A stretch of 16,845 nt of DNA from an uncultured Alcaligenaceae bacterium (lineage in GTDB: Bacteria; Pseudomonadota; Gammaproteobacteria; Burkholderiales; Burkholderiaceae_B), in the NCBI GenBank assembly GCA_937897265.1, contig CALCPT010000274.1:1-16845 (forward strand), written 5' to 3'. Under the pieces are notes generated by a model. That model was given only the letters and a program-made list of their open reading frames with translations. It was not told where the DNA came from and did not search any database. This document shows, piece after piece, positions 7,489-14,205 of the stretch; the stretch's first letter is position 1; each line of letters starts with the position of its first letter. Position numbers and translations under genes: made by a program.

Positions 7489-7598
7489 GGCTGACACAGG
7501 TTAAAGTGTGAAGGAAGACACCATTTTATAATTGTCTGACGCGTCACGCCCACCCTCCCCGATAATTTAGGGGTTAACCGTACTTATTTGGACACACC
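7489..7598. promoter_or_regulatory. Divergent control region between gpmA and the rhodanese operon
   Basis: This 110-bp spacer must drive both operons. It holds TATAAT at 7527-7532, which reads on the other strand as TTATAA/TATAAA, a plausible -10 for gpmA with a leader of about 35 bases. Next to it is a perfect 10-bp palindrome TGACGCGTCA (7537-7546). Further on are a CCCC/GGGG pair (7557-7560, 7570-7573) around GATAATTTA, and the 8-bp palindrome GGTTAACC (7572-7579), just ahead of the rhodanese start. I could not find a good -35 for either direction. The motifs are seen; the promoter and operator roles are inferred. Confidence 0.4.
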
Positions 7599-8024
7599 GT
7601 GGATTTTTTCTTTAATCAAAACAACCTGCTATTGCTCGCCGTTGCGCTAGGCTCGGGGCTGGCGCTCGCTTGGCCAATGATCCTGCGTAGCCGTGCCGGT
7701 GCGGCCATTTCAAGTACCGAAGCGGTACAAATGATGAACCACCAGCACGCGGTGTTAATCGACATTCGCCCTTCAGAGGCCTTTAATACCGGCCACGTAC
7801 CCCAAGCCCGCAACGTGCCCCTAGGCGACTTCGAAAAGAAGGCCGCAGCACTGCCAAAAAACAAACCAATTATTGTGCTTTGTGATGTTGGCCGCAGCGC
7901 GATCGGCGCAGCAACGCGCTTACGCAAACTTGGCTTTACTGAAGTTGTCACCCTTGATGGTGGCCTGAAAGCCTGGATGACTGCCGGGCTGCCTGTCACT
8001 GCTAATAAAAAAACCGGAGCCTGA
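7599..8024 (+). CDS. Membrane-anchored rhodanese-like protein (YibN-like)
   Basis: This 141-residue protein has an N-terminal membrane segment (about 8-29) and one rhodanese domain (about 36-136). The active loop is CDVGRSA with Cys95, so persulfide chemistry is possible; DIRPSEAFNTGHVPQARNVP is the usual rhodanese N-terminal half. By position (ahead of grxC-secB-gpsA) and architecture it corresponds to E. coli YibN, an inner-membrane rhodanese whose place in a secretion-gene operon suggests a role near membrane protein biogenesis; that link is inference here. The start is a GTG with GGA six bases upstream. Its TGA is 2 bases before grxC, and the grxC ribosome site lies inside its last codons. 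Confidence 0.9.
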   Translation: MDFFFNQNNLLLLAVALGSGLALAWPMILRSRAGAAISSTEAVQMMNHQHAVLIDIRPSEAFNTGHVPQARNVPLGDFEKKAAALPKNKPIIVLCDVGRSAIGAATRLRKLGFTEVVTLDGGLKAWMTAGLPVTANKKTGA

Positions 8025-8026
8025 CC

Positions 8027-8284
8027 ATGCCTAAAGTTGTGATGTACACCACCGGCTATTGCCCCTATTGCTCACGTGCTGAAATGCTCTTGACACAGCG
8101 CGGCGTCACCGAAATTGAAAAAATTCGTATTGATGTTGATACCGAACAACGCGCCCTAATGATGGAACGCACTGGCCGGCGCACCGTGCCACAAATTTAT
8201 ATCGGCGACACCCATGTAGGCGGCTTTGATGACCTGTCAGCGCTTGACCGCGAAGGCAAGCTCATGCCCTTACTCAACGGCTAA
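8027..8284 (+). CDS. grxC: Glutaredoxin 3
   Basis: This is a small cytosolic dithiol glutaredoxin that reduces disulfides and protein-glutathione mixed disulfides using glutathione. The 85 residues match the family length. The active site is GYCPYC with Cys12 and Cys15, the cis-proline is in RRTVPQIYI, and the glutathione-binding end is VGGFDDLSALDREG. The ribosome site GGAG is seven bases upstream of the ATG, inside the rhodanese gene, so the two are tightly linked. It is followed by secB after 113 bases, the same order as in E. coli. Confidence 0.96.
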   Translation: MPKVVMYTTGYCPYCSRAEMLLTQRGVTEIEKIRIDVDTEQRALMMERTGRRTVPQIYIGDTHVGGFDDLSALDREGKLMPLLNG

Positions 8285-8296
8285 ACACGCTACGAA

Positions 8297-8319
8297 CGCC
8301 GCGTAACAAACGAGCGGCG
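8297..8319 (+). promoter_or_regulatory. Hairpin in the grxC-secB spacer
   Basis: CGCCGC (8297-8302) can pair perfectly with GCGGCG (8314-8319) across an 11-base loop, 12 bases after the grxC stop. No T-tract follows, so partial attenuation or transcript processing is as likely as termination. The rest of the 113-bp spacer (8285-8397) shows only the secB ribosome site GAGAG at 8387-8391, six bases before the ATG. I could not identify a separate secB promoter. Confidence 0.35.
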
Positions 8320-8397
8320 CGCTTGTCTTGGCCTATGACGTCACCACAAGCGCTAGCCGCCCGATCCTTTCACACCTCCTGAACTAGAGAGTCACCT

Positions 8398-8925
8398 ATG
8401 TCCGACCAAAACGCCCAAGCCGATCAAGCACAAAATCCTAACGCACCTGTGTTCAACATGCAGCGTGTCTACCTCAAAGATTTATCGCTTGAAATGCCCA
8501 ATGCACCAAATATTTTCCTCGAGCAAGAGGGGCCCAAAGTCGAAGTGGCGATCAATGTCGGCGGCCAAGCACTCGCTGAAACAGTCTTTGAATCGACGAT
8601 CACTGTCACCGTCACAACGCGGATCGGCGATAAAGTTTTGTACTTGGTCGAAGCAACGCAGGGCGGGGTCTTTGAAATTGCAAACGTACCTGCCGAGCAA
8701 CTTGATCCGCTCATGGGCATTGTGTGCCCGACCATGCTCTATCCATACCTGCGCGCAAACGTCGCTGACGCCATTACACGTACTTCCTTGCCACCACTGC
8801 ACTTAGCCGAAGTCAACTTTCAGGCGCTCTTTGAACAGCGGATGGCAGAGGCGGCGCAAGCCGCACCAGCCTCAAACGGTGGCGACTCAGGTTTAATTCT
8901 GCCACCTGGCATGACGCGACAGTAA
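8398..8925 (+). CDS. secB: Protein-export chaperone SecB
   Basis: SecB is a cytosolic tetrameric chaperone that holds precursor proteins unfolded and passes them to SecA for export. The 175 residues include an acidic or polar N-terminal stretch (1-20), then the family core [19 protein letters not shown] at about 19-37, a VEVAINV strand, the conserved [10 protein letters not shown] segment and the [19 protein letters not shown] helix, ending in [11 protein letters not shown] and a Met/Ala/Gly-rich tail. The N- and C-terminal extensions make it longer than E. coli SecB (155), as in other betaproteobacteria. A ribosome site lies six bases before the ATG. One base separates its stop from the TTG candidate start of gpsA. 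Confidence 0.97.
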   Translation: MSDQNAQADQAQNPNAPVFNMQRVYLKDLSLEMPNAPNIFLEQEGPKVEVAINVGGQALAETVFESTITVTVTTRIGDKVLYLVEATQGGVFEIANVPAEQLDPLMGIVCPTMLYPYLRANVADAITRTSLPPLHLAEVNFQALFEQRMAEAAQAAPASNGGDSGLILPPGMTRQ

Positions 8926-8926
8926 T

Positions 8927-9997
8927 TTGAGCAACCCCGACCCAACTTCGTCTGCGCCTTTCGCACCGCCAGTGCCCCAGCACGTTGCGGTACTGGGCGC
9001 AGGGGCATGGGGCACTGCCTTAGCCTGCGCGTCGGTCAGACACGCTCCGACGATGCTCTGGGCGCGTGACGCCAAACTGGCCGATGCCATCAACTCTCAG
9101 CACCTTAGTACGCGCTACCTGCCTGACATTAAGCTACCGAACGCGTTAATGTGCACTGCCAATTTGTCGCAGGCACTTGCACATGCGCAACGCGGCACCG
9201 CACCTGGGTTACTGATTCTGGGCGTGCCGCTGGCGGGCCTGCGAGCACTTTGCGAGCAGCTCGCCCAGCAGCTCGCGCAAACAACACCCACGCTGGCGGG
9301 CATTCTGTACACCTGCAAAGGGCTTGAGGCAGACAGCGGTCAACTGCCTAGCGAAGTCGCGCACTCCGCGCTGAAAAATATCAGCGGCATTCCTACCGGA
9401 GTGCTATCTGGGCCGTCCTTCGCACTTGAAGTGGCACAGGGGCTTCCTGTTGCGCTCACGGTCGCCAGCGAGAGCGTCGACTTACGTCGAGCCACAATTC
9501 GAGCGCTACACGGCGGTAATATTCGCGTCTATGCAAGCCAAGATGTTTTAGGCGTTGAAGTCGGCGGAGCGCTCAAAAATATCATGGCGATCGCCTGTGG
9601 TGTAGGCGATGGTTTGGGCTTGGGTACGAATGCACGAGCCGCACTAATCACTCGCGGCCTCGCCGAGATGACCCGCTTTGGAGAAGCACTCGGTGCAAAC
9701 GCAGCAACCTTTTCGGGGCTGACGGGCTTAGGAGATCTAGTATTAACGGCAACTGGTGACCTGTCGCGTAACCGACAAGTCGGACTCGCGATTGGCCAAG
9801 GTCACACCCTCGACGCGTTGTTAGCGTCGGGCTTGACTGCAGAGGGTGCGCGCTGTGCACGCGCAGTCCGTGAGCGCGCGCGCATACTGAAGGTCGAAAT
9901 GCCAATCACCGAAGCGGTATGTAACGTGTTATTCGAAGGCATCAAACCTCTCGATGCCGTGACACGCCTGTTGTCGCGAGTGGCGACCACAGAATAA
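8927..9997 (+). CDS. gpsA: NAD(P)-dependent glycerol-3-phosphate dehydrogenase
   Basis: GpsA reduces dihydroxyacetone phosphate to sn-glycerol-3-phosphate, the backbone for phospholipids, in the cytosol. Counting from 8927 (356 residues), the nucleotide-binding GAGAWGTAL is at 24-32, TCKG has Lys131, [11 protein letters not shown] is near 160-170, and [13 protein letters not shown] carries the catalytic Lys217, followed by [18 protein letters not shown]. The start is uncertain: a TTG at 8927 one base after secB, or a GTG at 8972 that begins [11 protein letters not shown] and fits the usual family N-terminus better. Neither has a clear ribosome site, so translation may depend on ribosomes finishing secB. 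E. coli has cysE next; here a Bug receptor follows. Confidence 0.95.
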   Translation: MSNPDPTSSAPFAPPVPQHVAVLGAGAWGTALACASVRHAPTMLWARDAKLADAINSQHLSTRYLPDIKLPNALMCTANLSQALAHAQRGTAPGLLILGVPLAGLRALCEQLAQQLAQTTPTLAGILYTCKGLEADSGQLPSEVAHSALKNISGIPTGVLSGPSFALEVAQGLPVALTVASESVDLRRATIRALHGGNIRVYASQDVLGVEVGGALKNIMAIACGVGDGLGLGTNARAALITRGLAEMTRFGEALGANAATFSGLTGLGDLVLTATGDLSRNRQVGLAIGQGHTLDALLASGLTAEGARCARAVRERARILKVEMPITEAVCNVLFEGIKPLDAVTRLLSRVATTE

Positions 9998-10026
9998 ATA
10001 TCCCATTCACTTGCTACAGAATAAAT
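9989..10026 (+). repeat. 11-bp direct repeat at the gpsA/Bug junction
   Basis: ACAGAATAAAT occurs at 9989-9999 and again, identical, at 10016-10026, a 27-bp period. The first copy contains the gpsA stop codon; the second supplies the first two bases of the Bug gene's ATG. The intervening 16 bases are not repeated. The repeat is read directly. It could mark a small duplication or an insertion/deletion scar at the junction, which is inference. Confidence 0.65.
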
Positions 10027-10987
10027 GTTGCGTCGTCTCTTTTTCTTACTCATCACCTTGCTCGCCCACAATGCCTGGTCAGCGTGGCCAGCGGATCGTC
10101 CGATTCATTTAGTCGTACCGTTTCCGGCTGGCTCATCGCCTGATTTGCTAGCGCGCCAGGTCGCCGATCCTTTAAGCAAGGCCCTCAACCAAAGTATCGT
10201 GGTCGAAAATAAACCTGGTGCCGGTGGCAATTTAGGCACACGCTTGGTTGCGCGCGCACCAAACGATGGCTACACCTTGCTTTACACCATCAATGGCCCG
10301 CTCGTGACGGCCCCTACGCTGTATCAAAAGACCCTAGGCTACAACCCGACAACAGATCTTGCGCCGATTAGTTTGATTGCAACAAGTCCAAACGTATTAG
10401 TGGTCAGTCCAACACTTCAGCTCAGCAGTACCGCAGAATTTGTTCAGCAAGCCAAGGCTCGGCCAAATACCTTGAACTACGGCTCAGTGGGTGCGGGTAG
10501 CGCGGCGCACTTGGCGATGGAGCTTTTTAAACAACATGCAGGGGTAGATCTATTGCATGTGCCCTACGCGAGCTTTCCACAGATTACGACCGCAATGCTT
10601 GCTGGCGACATTCAAGCAAGTTTTATGGTGCCGGCCATCGCCATGCCCCAGGCAAAAGAAGGCAAGCTCAAAGTGCTCGGCGTAACCAGCCTGACCCCAA
10701 CGGCCTCATTGCCCGGACTGGCGCCGTTAGCCACTCAAGGATTTGAAGGGTTTGAGGCAATCTCTTGGCACGCCATGCTTGCACCTGCGGGCACCGACCC
10801 TACAATTTTGCTAAAGCTTCAGCAGATACTCGCTGAGATTTTGGCAACCGCGCAGATCAAAGATAAGTTTTCAGCGCAGTATTTTTCTGCGGTGGGCTCA
10901 AATGCGCAAGTTCTACAACAGTTGATGCAGACAGAAAAAAAACGCTGGGATGAGGTGATGGCGCGCTTGAACTTGTCGTTAGACTAG
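10025..10987 (+). CDS. Tripartite tricarboxylate transporter (Bug-family) substrate-binding protein
   Basis: This is a periplasmic solute receptor of the Bug/TctC family, greatly expanded in Bordetella and related Burkholderiales, binding carboxylates or other small molecules for TctAB-type permeases. The 320 residues begin with a clear signal peptide (MLRRLF, a Leu-rich core, AWSA). The mature part shows PIHLVVPFPAGSSPDLLAR, VVENKPGAGGNLGTRLVA and APNDGYTLLY, then LNYGSVGAGSAAHLAMELF and VPYASFPQ, all standard Bug segments. No tctA or tctB is present in the window, so it is an orphan receptor, as most Bug proteins are; its ligand is unknown. The start lies in a direct repeat of the gpsA end and has no obvious ribosome site. 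It converges with trmL, six bases separating the stops. Confidence 0.92.
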   Translation: MLRRLFFLLITLLAHNAWSAWPADRPIHLVVPFPAGSSPDLLARQVADPLSKALNQSIVVENKPGAGGNLGTRLVARAPNDGYTLLYTINGPLVTAPTLYQKTLGYNPTTDLAPISLIATSPNVLVVSPTLQLSSTAEFVQQAKARPNTLNYGSVGAGSAAHLAMELFKQHAGVDLLHVPYASFPQITTAMLAGDIQASFMVPAIAMPQAKEGKLKVLGVTSLTPTASLPGLAPLATQGFEGFEAISWHAMLAPAGTDPTILLKLQQILAEILATAQIKDKFSAQYFSAVGSNAQVLQQLMQTEKKRWDEVMARLNLSLD

Positions 10988-10993
10988 ATCAAC

Positions 10994-11464
10994 CTACACG
11001 CCCCCAATAAAGCCCTGTTGGCGCCAAGCCTCAAACACTACAATCGCCACGGCGTTTGATAGATTCAAACTGCGTTGTGCGGGCAACATCGGTAGGCGGA
11101 TCGTTTGGTCAGGATGAAACAACGCACGTTGTTGCGGCGTCAGACCAGCTGTCTCACAGCCAAAGACAAACACATCATTCGCCTGCAGGGCGACTTGTCC
11201 CACCAGTTGGGTTGCCTTGGTTGTGATGGCAAAAACTCGCTCACGTGGCGCGCCGGTTGCTGCAATCGCTAATTCAAGCGAGTCGTGCACCTTGACCGGC
11301 TGCCACTCATGGTAATCCAGGCCAGCACGCTTGAGGCGCTTGTCGTCAATCTCAAACCCGAGCGGTCGAACCAAATGCAGACGCGCACCAGTGTTGGCAC
11401 AGAGGCGGATCACGTTACCCGTGTTTGGAGGAATTTCGGGCTGCACAAGAATGACATCAATCAT
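10994..11464 (-). CDS. trmL: tRNA (cytidine/uridine-34-2'-O)-methyltransferase TrmL
   Basis: TrmL methylates the ribose 2'-OH of the wobble base 34 in certain leucine tRNAs using S-adenosylmethionine; it acts as a dimer of the SPOUT knot fold. From the ATG at 11464 it has 156 residues (E. coli 157). Diagnostic segments are VQPEIPPNTGNVIRLCANTG at the N-terminus, DDKRLKRAGLDYHEW, the FGCETAGL loop, and the knot end IRLPMLPAQRSLNLSNAVAI. An ATG nine bases upstream would add MTP. Either start lies inside the end of comF (TGA at 11457-11459), an overlap of 8 or 17 bases that implies coupling. A longer open frame upstream to 11695 is only the shadow of comF. Confidence 0.93.
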   Translation of the reverse strand: MIDVILVQPEIPPNTGNVIRLCANTGARLHLVRPLGFEIDDKRLKRAGLDYHEWQPVKVHDSLELAIAATGAPRERVFAITTKATQLVGQVALQANDVFVFGCETAGLTPQQRALFHPDQTIRLPMLPAQRSLNLSNAVAIVVFEAWRQQGFIGGV

Positions 11465-12263
11465 AGGTGTCATTTTGCCACGTACGCGGCGTATGAGCAG
11501 CGGCCAGCCCCACGACCCCTGCAGCACCCGCACTGAGTAAGGCAATTGCCGCGATCTGTAACGTGCTACCGGTTGTGACGACATCGTCAACGACACCCAC
11601 CCAAACGTTGGGCACAGCATACGGGCAAGCGTATAAACCCGCGACACTTTCGCGACGCGCACGTGCATCGAGCGTCTTTTGTGTGCAAGCTTCACGGGTG
11701 CGGGTCAACCACCTTTGCCGCAAGGGATAACCGCTCAAGCGGGCAAGTTCGCGAGCAAGTTCATTTGCGGGGTTAAAACCGCGACGCCTGAGCGCGCTTT
11801 GGCTAGCGGGGATTGGTACGAGTGCGCCGAGTGGCACGAGGGCCTGGCAGCTGCCCGAGCGAGTTTGCAGGCGGCTCCATAAAAGCCGCGCAAACATACC
11901 TGCGTAAGCTAGGCGAGCGCCTTCTTTAAAGCGCTGAATCAGCATGTCTCCGGGGTAGGTGTATTCGATCGCCGCCACAAGGCTAGCGTAGGCAGGAGGA
12001 TGACTGGCGCAGCGCGAGCATTGGACAACGGGCGGTGGCACCTGCGTATGAAATATCGTTGGCGTCGCGGATACCGTGGCCCCCTCTGCTTGAGCAGGCA
12101 CAGCGACCGTCTCAAAGCAACGCTGACAGCGCGCCCGATCGTTCAAGGGACTGAGTAGATCAAGTGCGCAACCCACGCATAAGTCGCCGCCACGCGCACC
12201 CATGTCACATAACGGGCAGGCCGCGGGCAGACTCCGAAAAAATTTGTAAGAGATAGAGTACAT
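11457..12263 (-). CDS. comF: ComF-family phosphoribosyltransferase-like protein
   Basis: ComF proteins combine zinc knuckles with a type I phosphoribosyltransferase fold and are needed for DNA uptake in naturally competent bacteria (ComF/GntX group), acting at the inner membrane or cytosol. The 268 residues from 12263 have Cys pairs C16/C19, C29/C32, C46/C49 and C82/C85, enough for two zinc sites, then the family signature SALRRRGFNPANELA (157-171), QKTLDARARRESV, and the PRPP-binding loop VVDDVVTTGST (224-234). An insert of about 30 residues separates the second and third Cys groups. AAAGG seven bases before the ATG at 12263 favours that start; ATGs at 12296 and 12377 are also open. It overlaps trmL at its 3' end and diverges from the methyltransferase gene. 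No other competence genes are in view. Confidence 0.88.
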   Translation of the reverse strand: MYSISYKFFRSLPAACPLCDMGARGGDLCVGCALDLLSPLNDRARCQRCFETVAVPAQAEGATVSATPTIFHTQVPPPVVQCSRCASHPPAYASLVAAIEYTYPGDMLIQRFKEGARLAYAGMFARLLWSRLQTRSGSCQALVPLGALVPIPASQSALRRRGFNPANELARELARLSGYPLRQRWLTRTREACTQKTLDARARRESVAGLYACPYAVPNVWVGVVDDVVTTGSTLQIAAIALLSAGAAGVVGLAAAHTPRTWQNDTYD

Positions 12264-12338
12264 TTTGGTACCTTTGTTTTGCGGCGCGTCCGACATTTTC
12301 TCGCCGAGATCCCTTTTTTTGCCCTGACCACGCTCACA

Positions 12339-13262
12339 ATGTCCACCCCAAATACACTGCCACTGAACTCTGCTCATGTCTCCTTACAGTTCAGCCGACG
12401 CGGCGACTTGTCGGCGGCACAGTTTTTGTACGGCGAGATCGCGCGGCGCATGGATGAGCGACTTCGACTCGTCCGCCTGCAGCCTGAGCAAATTCTCGAT
12501 GCCGGCTGCGGTGCTGGGCAGCAAATTGCACTGCTACATCAGCGCTATCCCAGCGCCCGCTATATTGGGCAGGATCACACTTCGAGTCTCTTAGGTCAGG
12601 CTCAGCAAGAGTCAAAAAAATATTTTTCAACCGGGTGGCGGAAAAAGGTCGCACAATGGCGTGGCGCTCCGGCCGACACACAATGGCTAACCACTGATCT
12701 TGCACAGACGGGCCTGGCGCCTGAGAGCCTTGAGCTCGTGTGGTCGAACCTAGCCTTGCACTGGCACGCCGCACCGCATGACGTCTTGCAAGAGTGGGGG
12801 CGCATTCTACGGGTGAATGGCTTAGTATTTTTTTCGTGCTTCGGGCCAGCCACGCTGCAAGAGGTACGCGCCGCTGCGCAACAAGCGGGACTCAAGACAG
12901 TTACACCAAGCTTTGTCGACATGCACGATTTTGGTGATCTGCTGATTGAAAAAGGCTTTGCGGACCCAGTCATGGACCAAGAAGTTTTGACCCTGACTTA
13001 CGCCACACCCGAAAAGCTGCTAGCCGACGTCAAAGCGCTGGGCGGCAACCCCAGTGTTGGCCGGCGCCCCGGTCTGTTAGGCCGCGACCGTTATCAAGCC
13101 TTATTGACAGCCCTTGAAACACAGCGCAAAGACGATGGTCGCTTACACCTCACTGTTGAAGTGGCCTACGGGCACGCCTGGCGCAGCAGCGCGCGACGCG
13201 CAACAACTGGCGAGACCCGTATCAGCGTAAGTGCAATCACTCGCACGCCCCCGAGGCGTTAA
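12339..13262 (+). CDS. BioC-like class I SAM-dependent methyltransferase
   Basis: This is a cytosolic methyltransferase of the BioC (malonyl-ACP O-methyltransferase) and NDUFAF5-like group. The SAM motif I is DAGCGAGQQ (54-62), the acidic loop is IGQDHTSS, and the post-motif region LVWSNLALHWHAAP with RILRVNGLVFFSCFGP resembles BioC (whose role is to mask malonyl-ACP for biotin synthesis). A C-terminal GGNPSVGRRPGLLGRDRYQAL segment matches the BioC tail, followed by about 20 basic residues. No other bio genes are nearby, so biotin function is unproven. The ATG at 12339 gives 307 residues; the frame stays open to an ATG at 12279, but that upstream part overlaps the comF leader and looks unlike the family. 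No good ribosome site is seen. Its TAA overlaps the opposite-strand TAA of the next gene. Confidence 0.85.
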   Translation: MSTPNTLPLNSAHVSLQFSRRGDLSAAQFLYGEIARRMDERLRLVRLQPEQILDAGCGAGQQIALLHQRYPSARYIGQDHTSSLLGQAQQESKKYFSTGWRKKVAQWRGAPADTQWLTTDLAQTGLAPESLELVWSNLALHWHAAPHDVLQEWGRILRVNGLVFFSCFGPATLQEVRAAAQQAGLKTVTPSFVDMHDFGDLLIEKGFADPVMDQEVLTLTYATPEKLLADVKALGGNPSVGRRPGLLGRDRYQALLTALETQRKDDGRLHLTVEVAYGHAWRSSARRATTGETRISVSAITRTPPRR

Positions 13263-14077
13263 CCGAAAAATGACGCATAGGCTTTAAAGCCCATGTAAAT
13301 CGCTAAGCCAAACAATAGGTAAGCAAAAATTCGCTTTAAGGTTTTCACCGGCAGGTTATGCGCCGCACGCGCACCAACCGGTGCAAGGAAGACGCTGAAC
13401 AGCGCCAGCACAATCAGGGCAGGCCAAAAAATATAGCCCACCATCGTGGGTGGTAGCCCGCTTTGCCCCCAACCCGACCATACATAGCCAATCGTGTTGG
13501 CGAGAGCGATTGGAAAGCCCAAGGCCGCCGAGGTACCCACCGCTTGGTGCAACGGCACATTACAAAAAAGCATAAACGGCACCGAGATAAAGCCGCCGCC
13601 GGCACCCACCAAGCCTGAAATAAAGCCAATCGCACCACCCGAGGCTGCCGTCCCCACGGGACCCGGCATTTGACGCGAAGGCTTAGGTTTTTTATCTAAC
13701 AGCATTTGAAACGCAGAATAGGCGACAAATATTGCAAAAAATAATGCTAACCAACCGGTTTTAAGTAGCGAAAACAACGCGCCGCCCGAAAGCAGACCGC
13801 CCACCACAATACCCGGTGTCAAAGCCGCCACAAGATCCCAACGCACTGCACCTTTTTTATTGTGTGCCCGTACGCTTGAAACAGAGGTAAATAAGATCGT
13901 TGCCATCGAGGTCGCAATTGCTGCGTGCACCGTCAGCTCAAGTGGCAAGCCCTGCCAAGTGAACAACAGAGTCAGAAACGGCACCAGAATCATTCCGCCC
14001 CCGATACCCAAGAGCCCAGCGGCAAAACCCGTGATACAACCCAAAACCGCCAACGCCAACGCAAATATCGGATCCAT
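13259..14077 (-). CDS. TauE/SafE-family sulfite/organosulfonate exporter
   Basis: This is an inner-membrane protein of the TauE/SafE (TSUP) family, whose members export sulfite, sulfoacetate or related sulfur anions. The 272 residues form about eight hydrophobic segments in two homologous halves: AAGLLGIGGGMILVPFLTLL near the N-terminus and ISGLVGAGGGFISVPFMLF in the middle, the usual duplicated Gly-rich motif. Between them lies a charged cytosolic loop (LLDKKPKPSRQ). The substrate cannot be read from the sequence. The ATG at 14077 has only a weak GAGA upstream. It is divergent from the XdhC gene and converges exactly with the methyltransferase gene, the two stops sharing a TTAA palindrome (13259-13262). 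Confidence 0.92.
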   Translation of the reverse strand: MDPIFALALAVLGCITGFAAGLLGIGGGMILVPFLTLLFTWQGLPLELTVHAAIATSMATILFTSVSSVRAHNKKGAVRWDLVAALTPGIVVGGLLSGGALFSLLKTGWLALFFAIFVAYSAFQMLLDKKPKPSRQMPGPVGTAASGGAIGFISGLVGAGGGFISVPFMLFCNVPLHQAVGTSAALGFPIALANTIGYVWSGWGQSGLPPTMVGYIFWPALIVLALFSVFLAPVGARAAHNLPVKTLKRIFAYLLFGLAIYMGFKAYASFFG

Positions 14078-14205
14078 ATGATTTGTCTCAATTTCTTATT
14101 GCGGAAAGGGGCTTAGTATACTGATATGACCACCCGCGATTGGGCCGACCACCCCCTCTGGTTGACTGGGTGCCTCGGCGCAGAACTCACAACGATACGA
14201 ATGCT
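14078..14205. promoter_or_regulatory. Divergent region between the TauE and XdhC genes
   Basis: This 128-bp spacer must serve both genes. Toward XdhC there is a TATACT (14117-14122), a good -10-like hexamer, with TTATTG 15 bases upstream as a weak -35. A short ATG frame (14126 to a TGA at 14231-14233, 35 codons) overlaps the XdhC start in another frame and could be a leader, but it lacks a well-spaced ribosome site. XdhC's own ATG at 14206 also has no obvious ribosome site. All roles are inferred. Confidence 0.35.

Noticed and set aside
11465..11695. Upstream extension of the trmL frame to 11695
   Set aside because: It lies inside comF and has no TrmL similarity; the family N-terminus begins exactly at the ATG at 11464.
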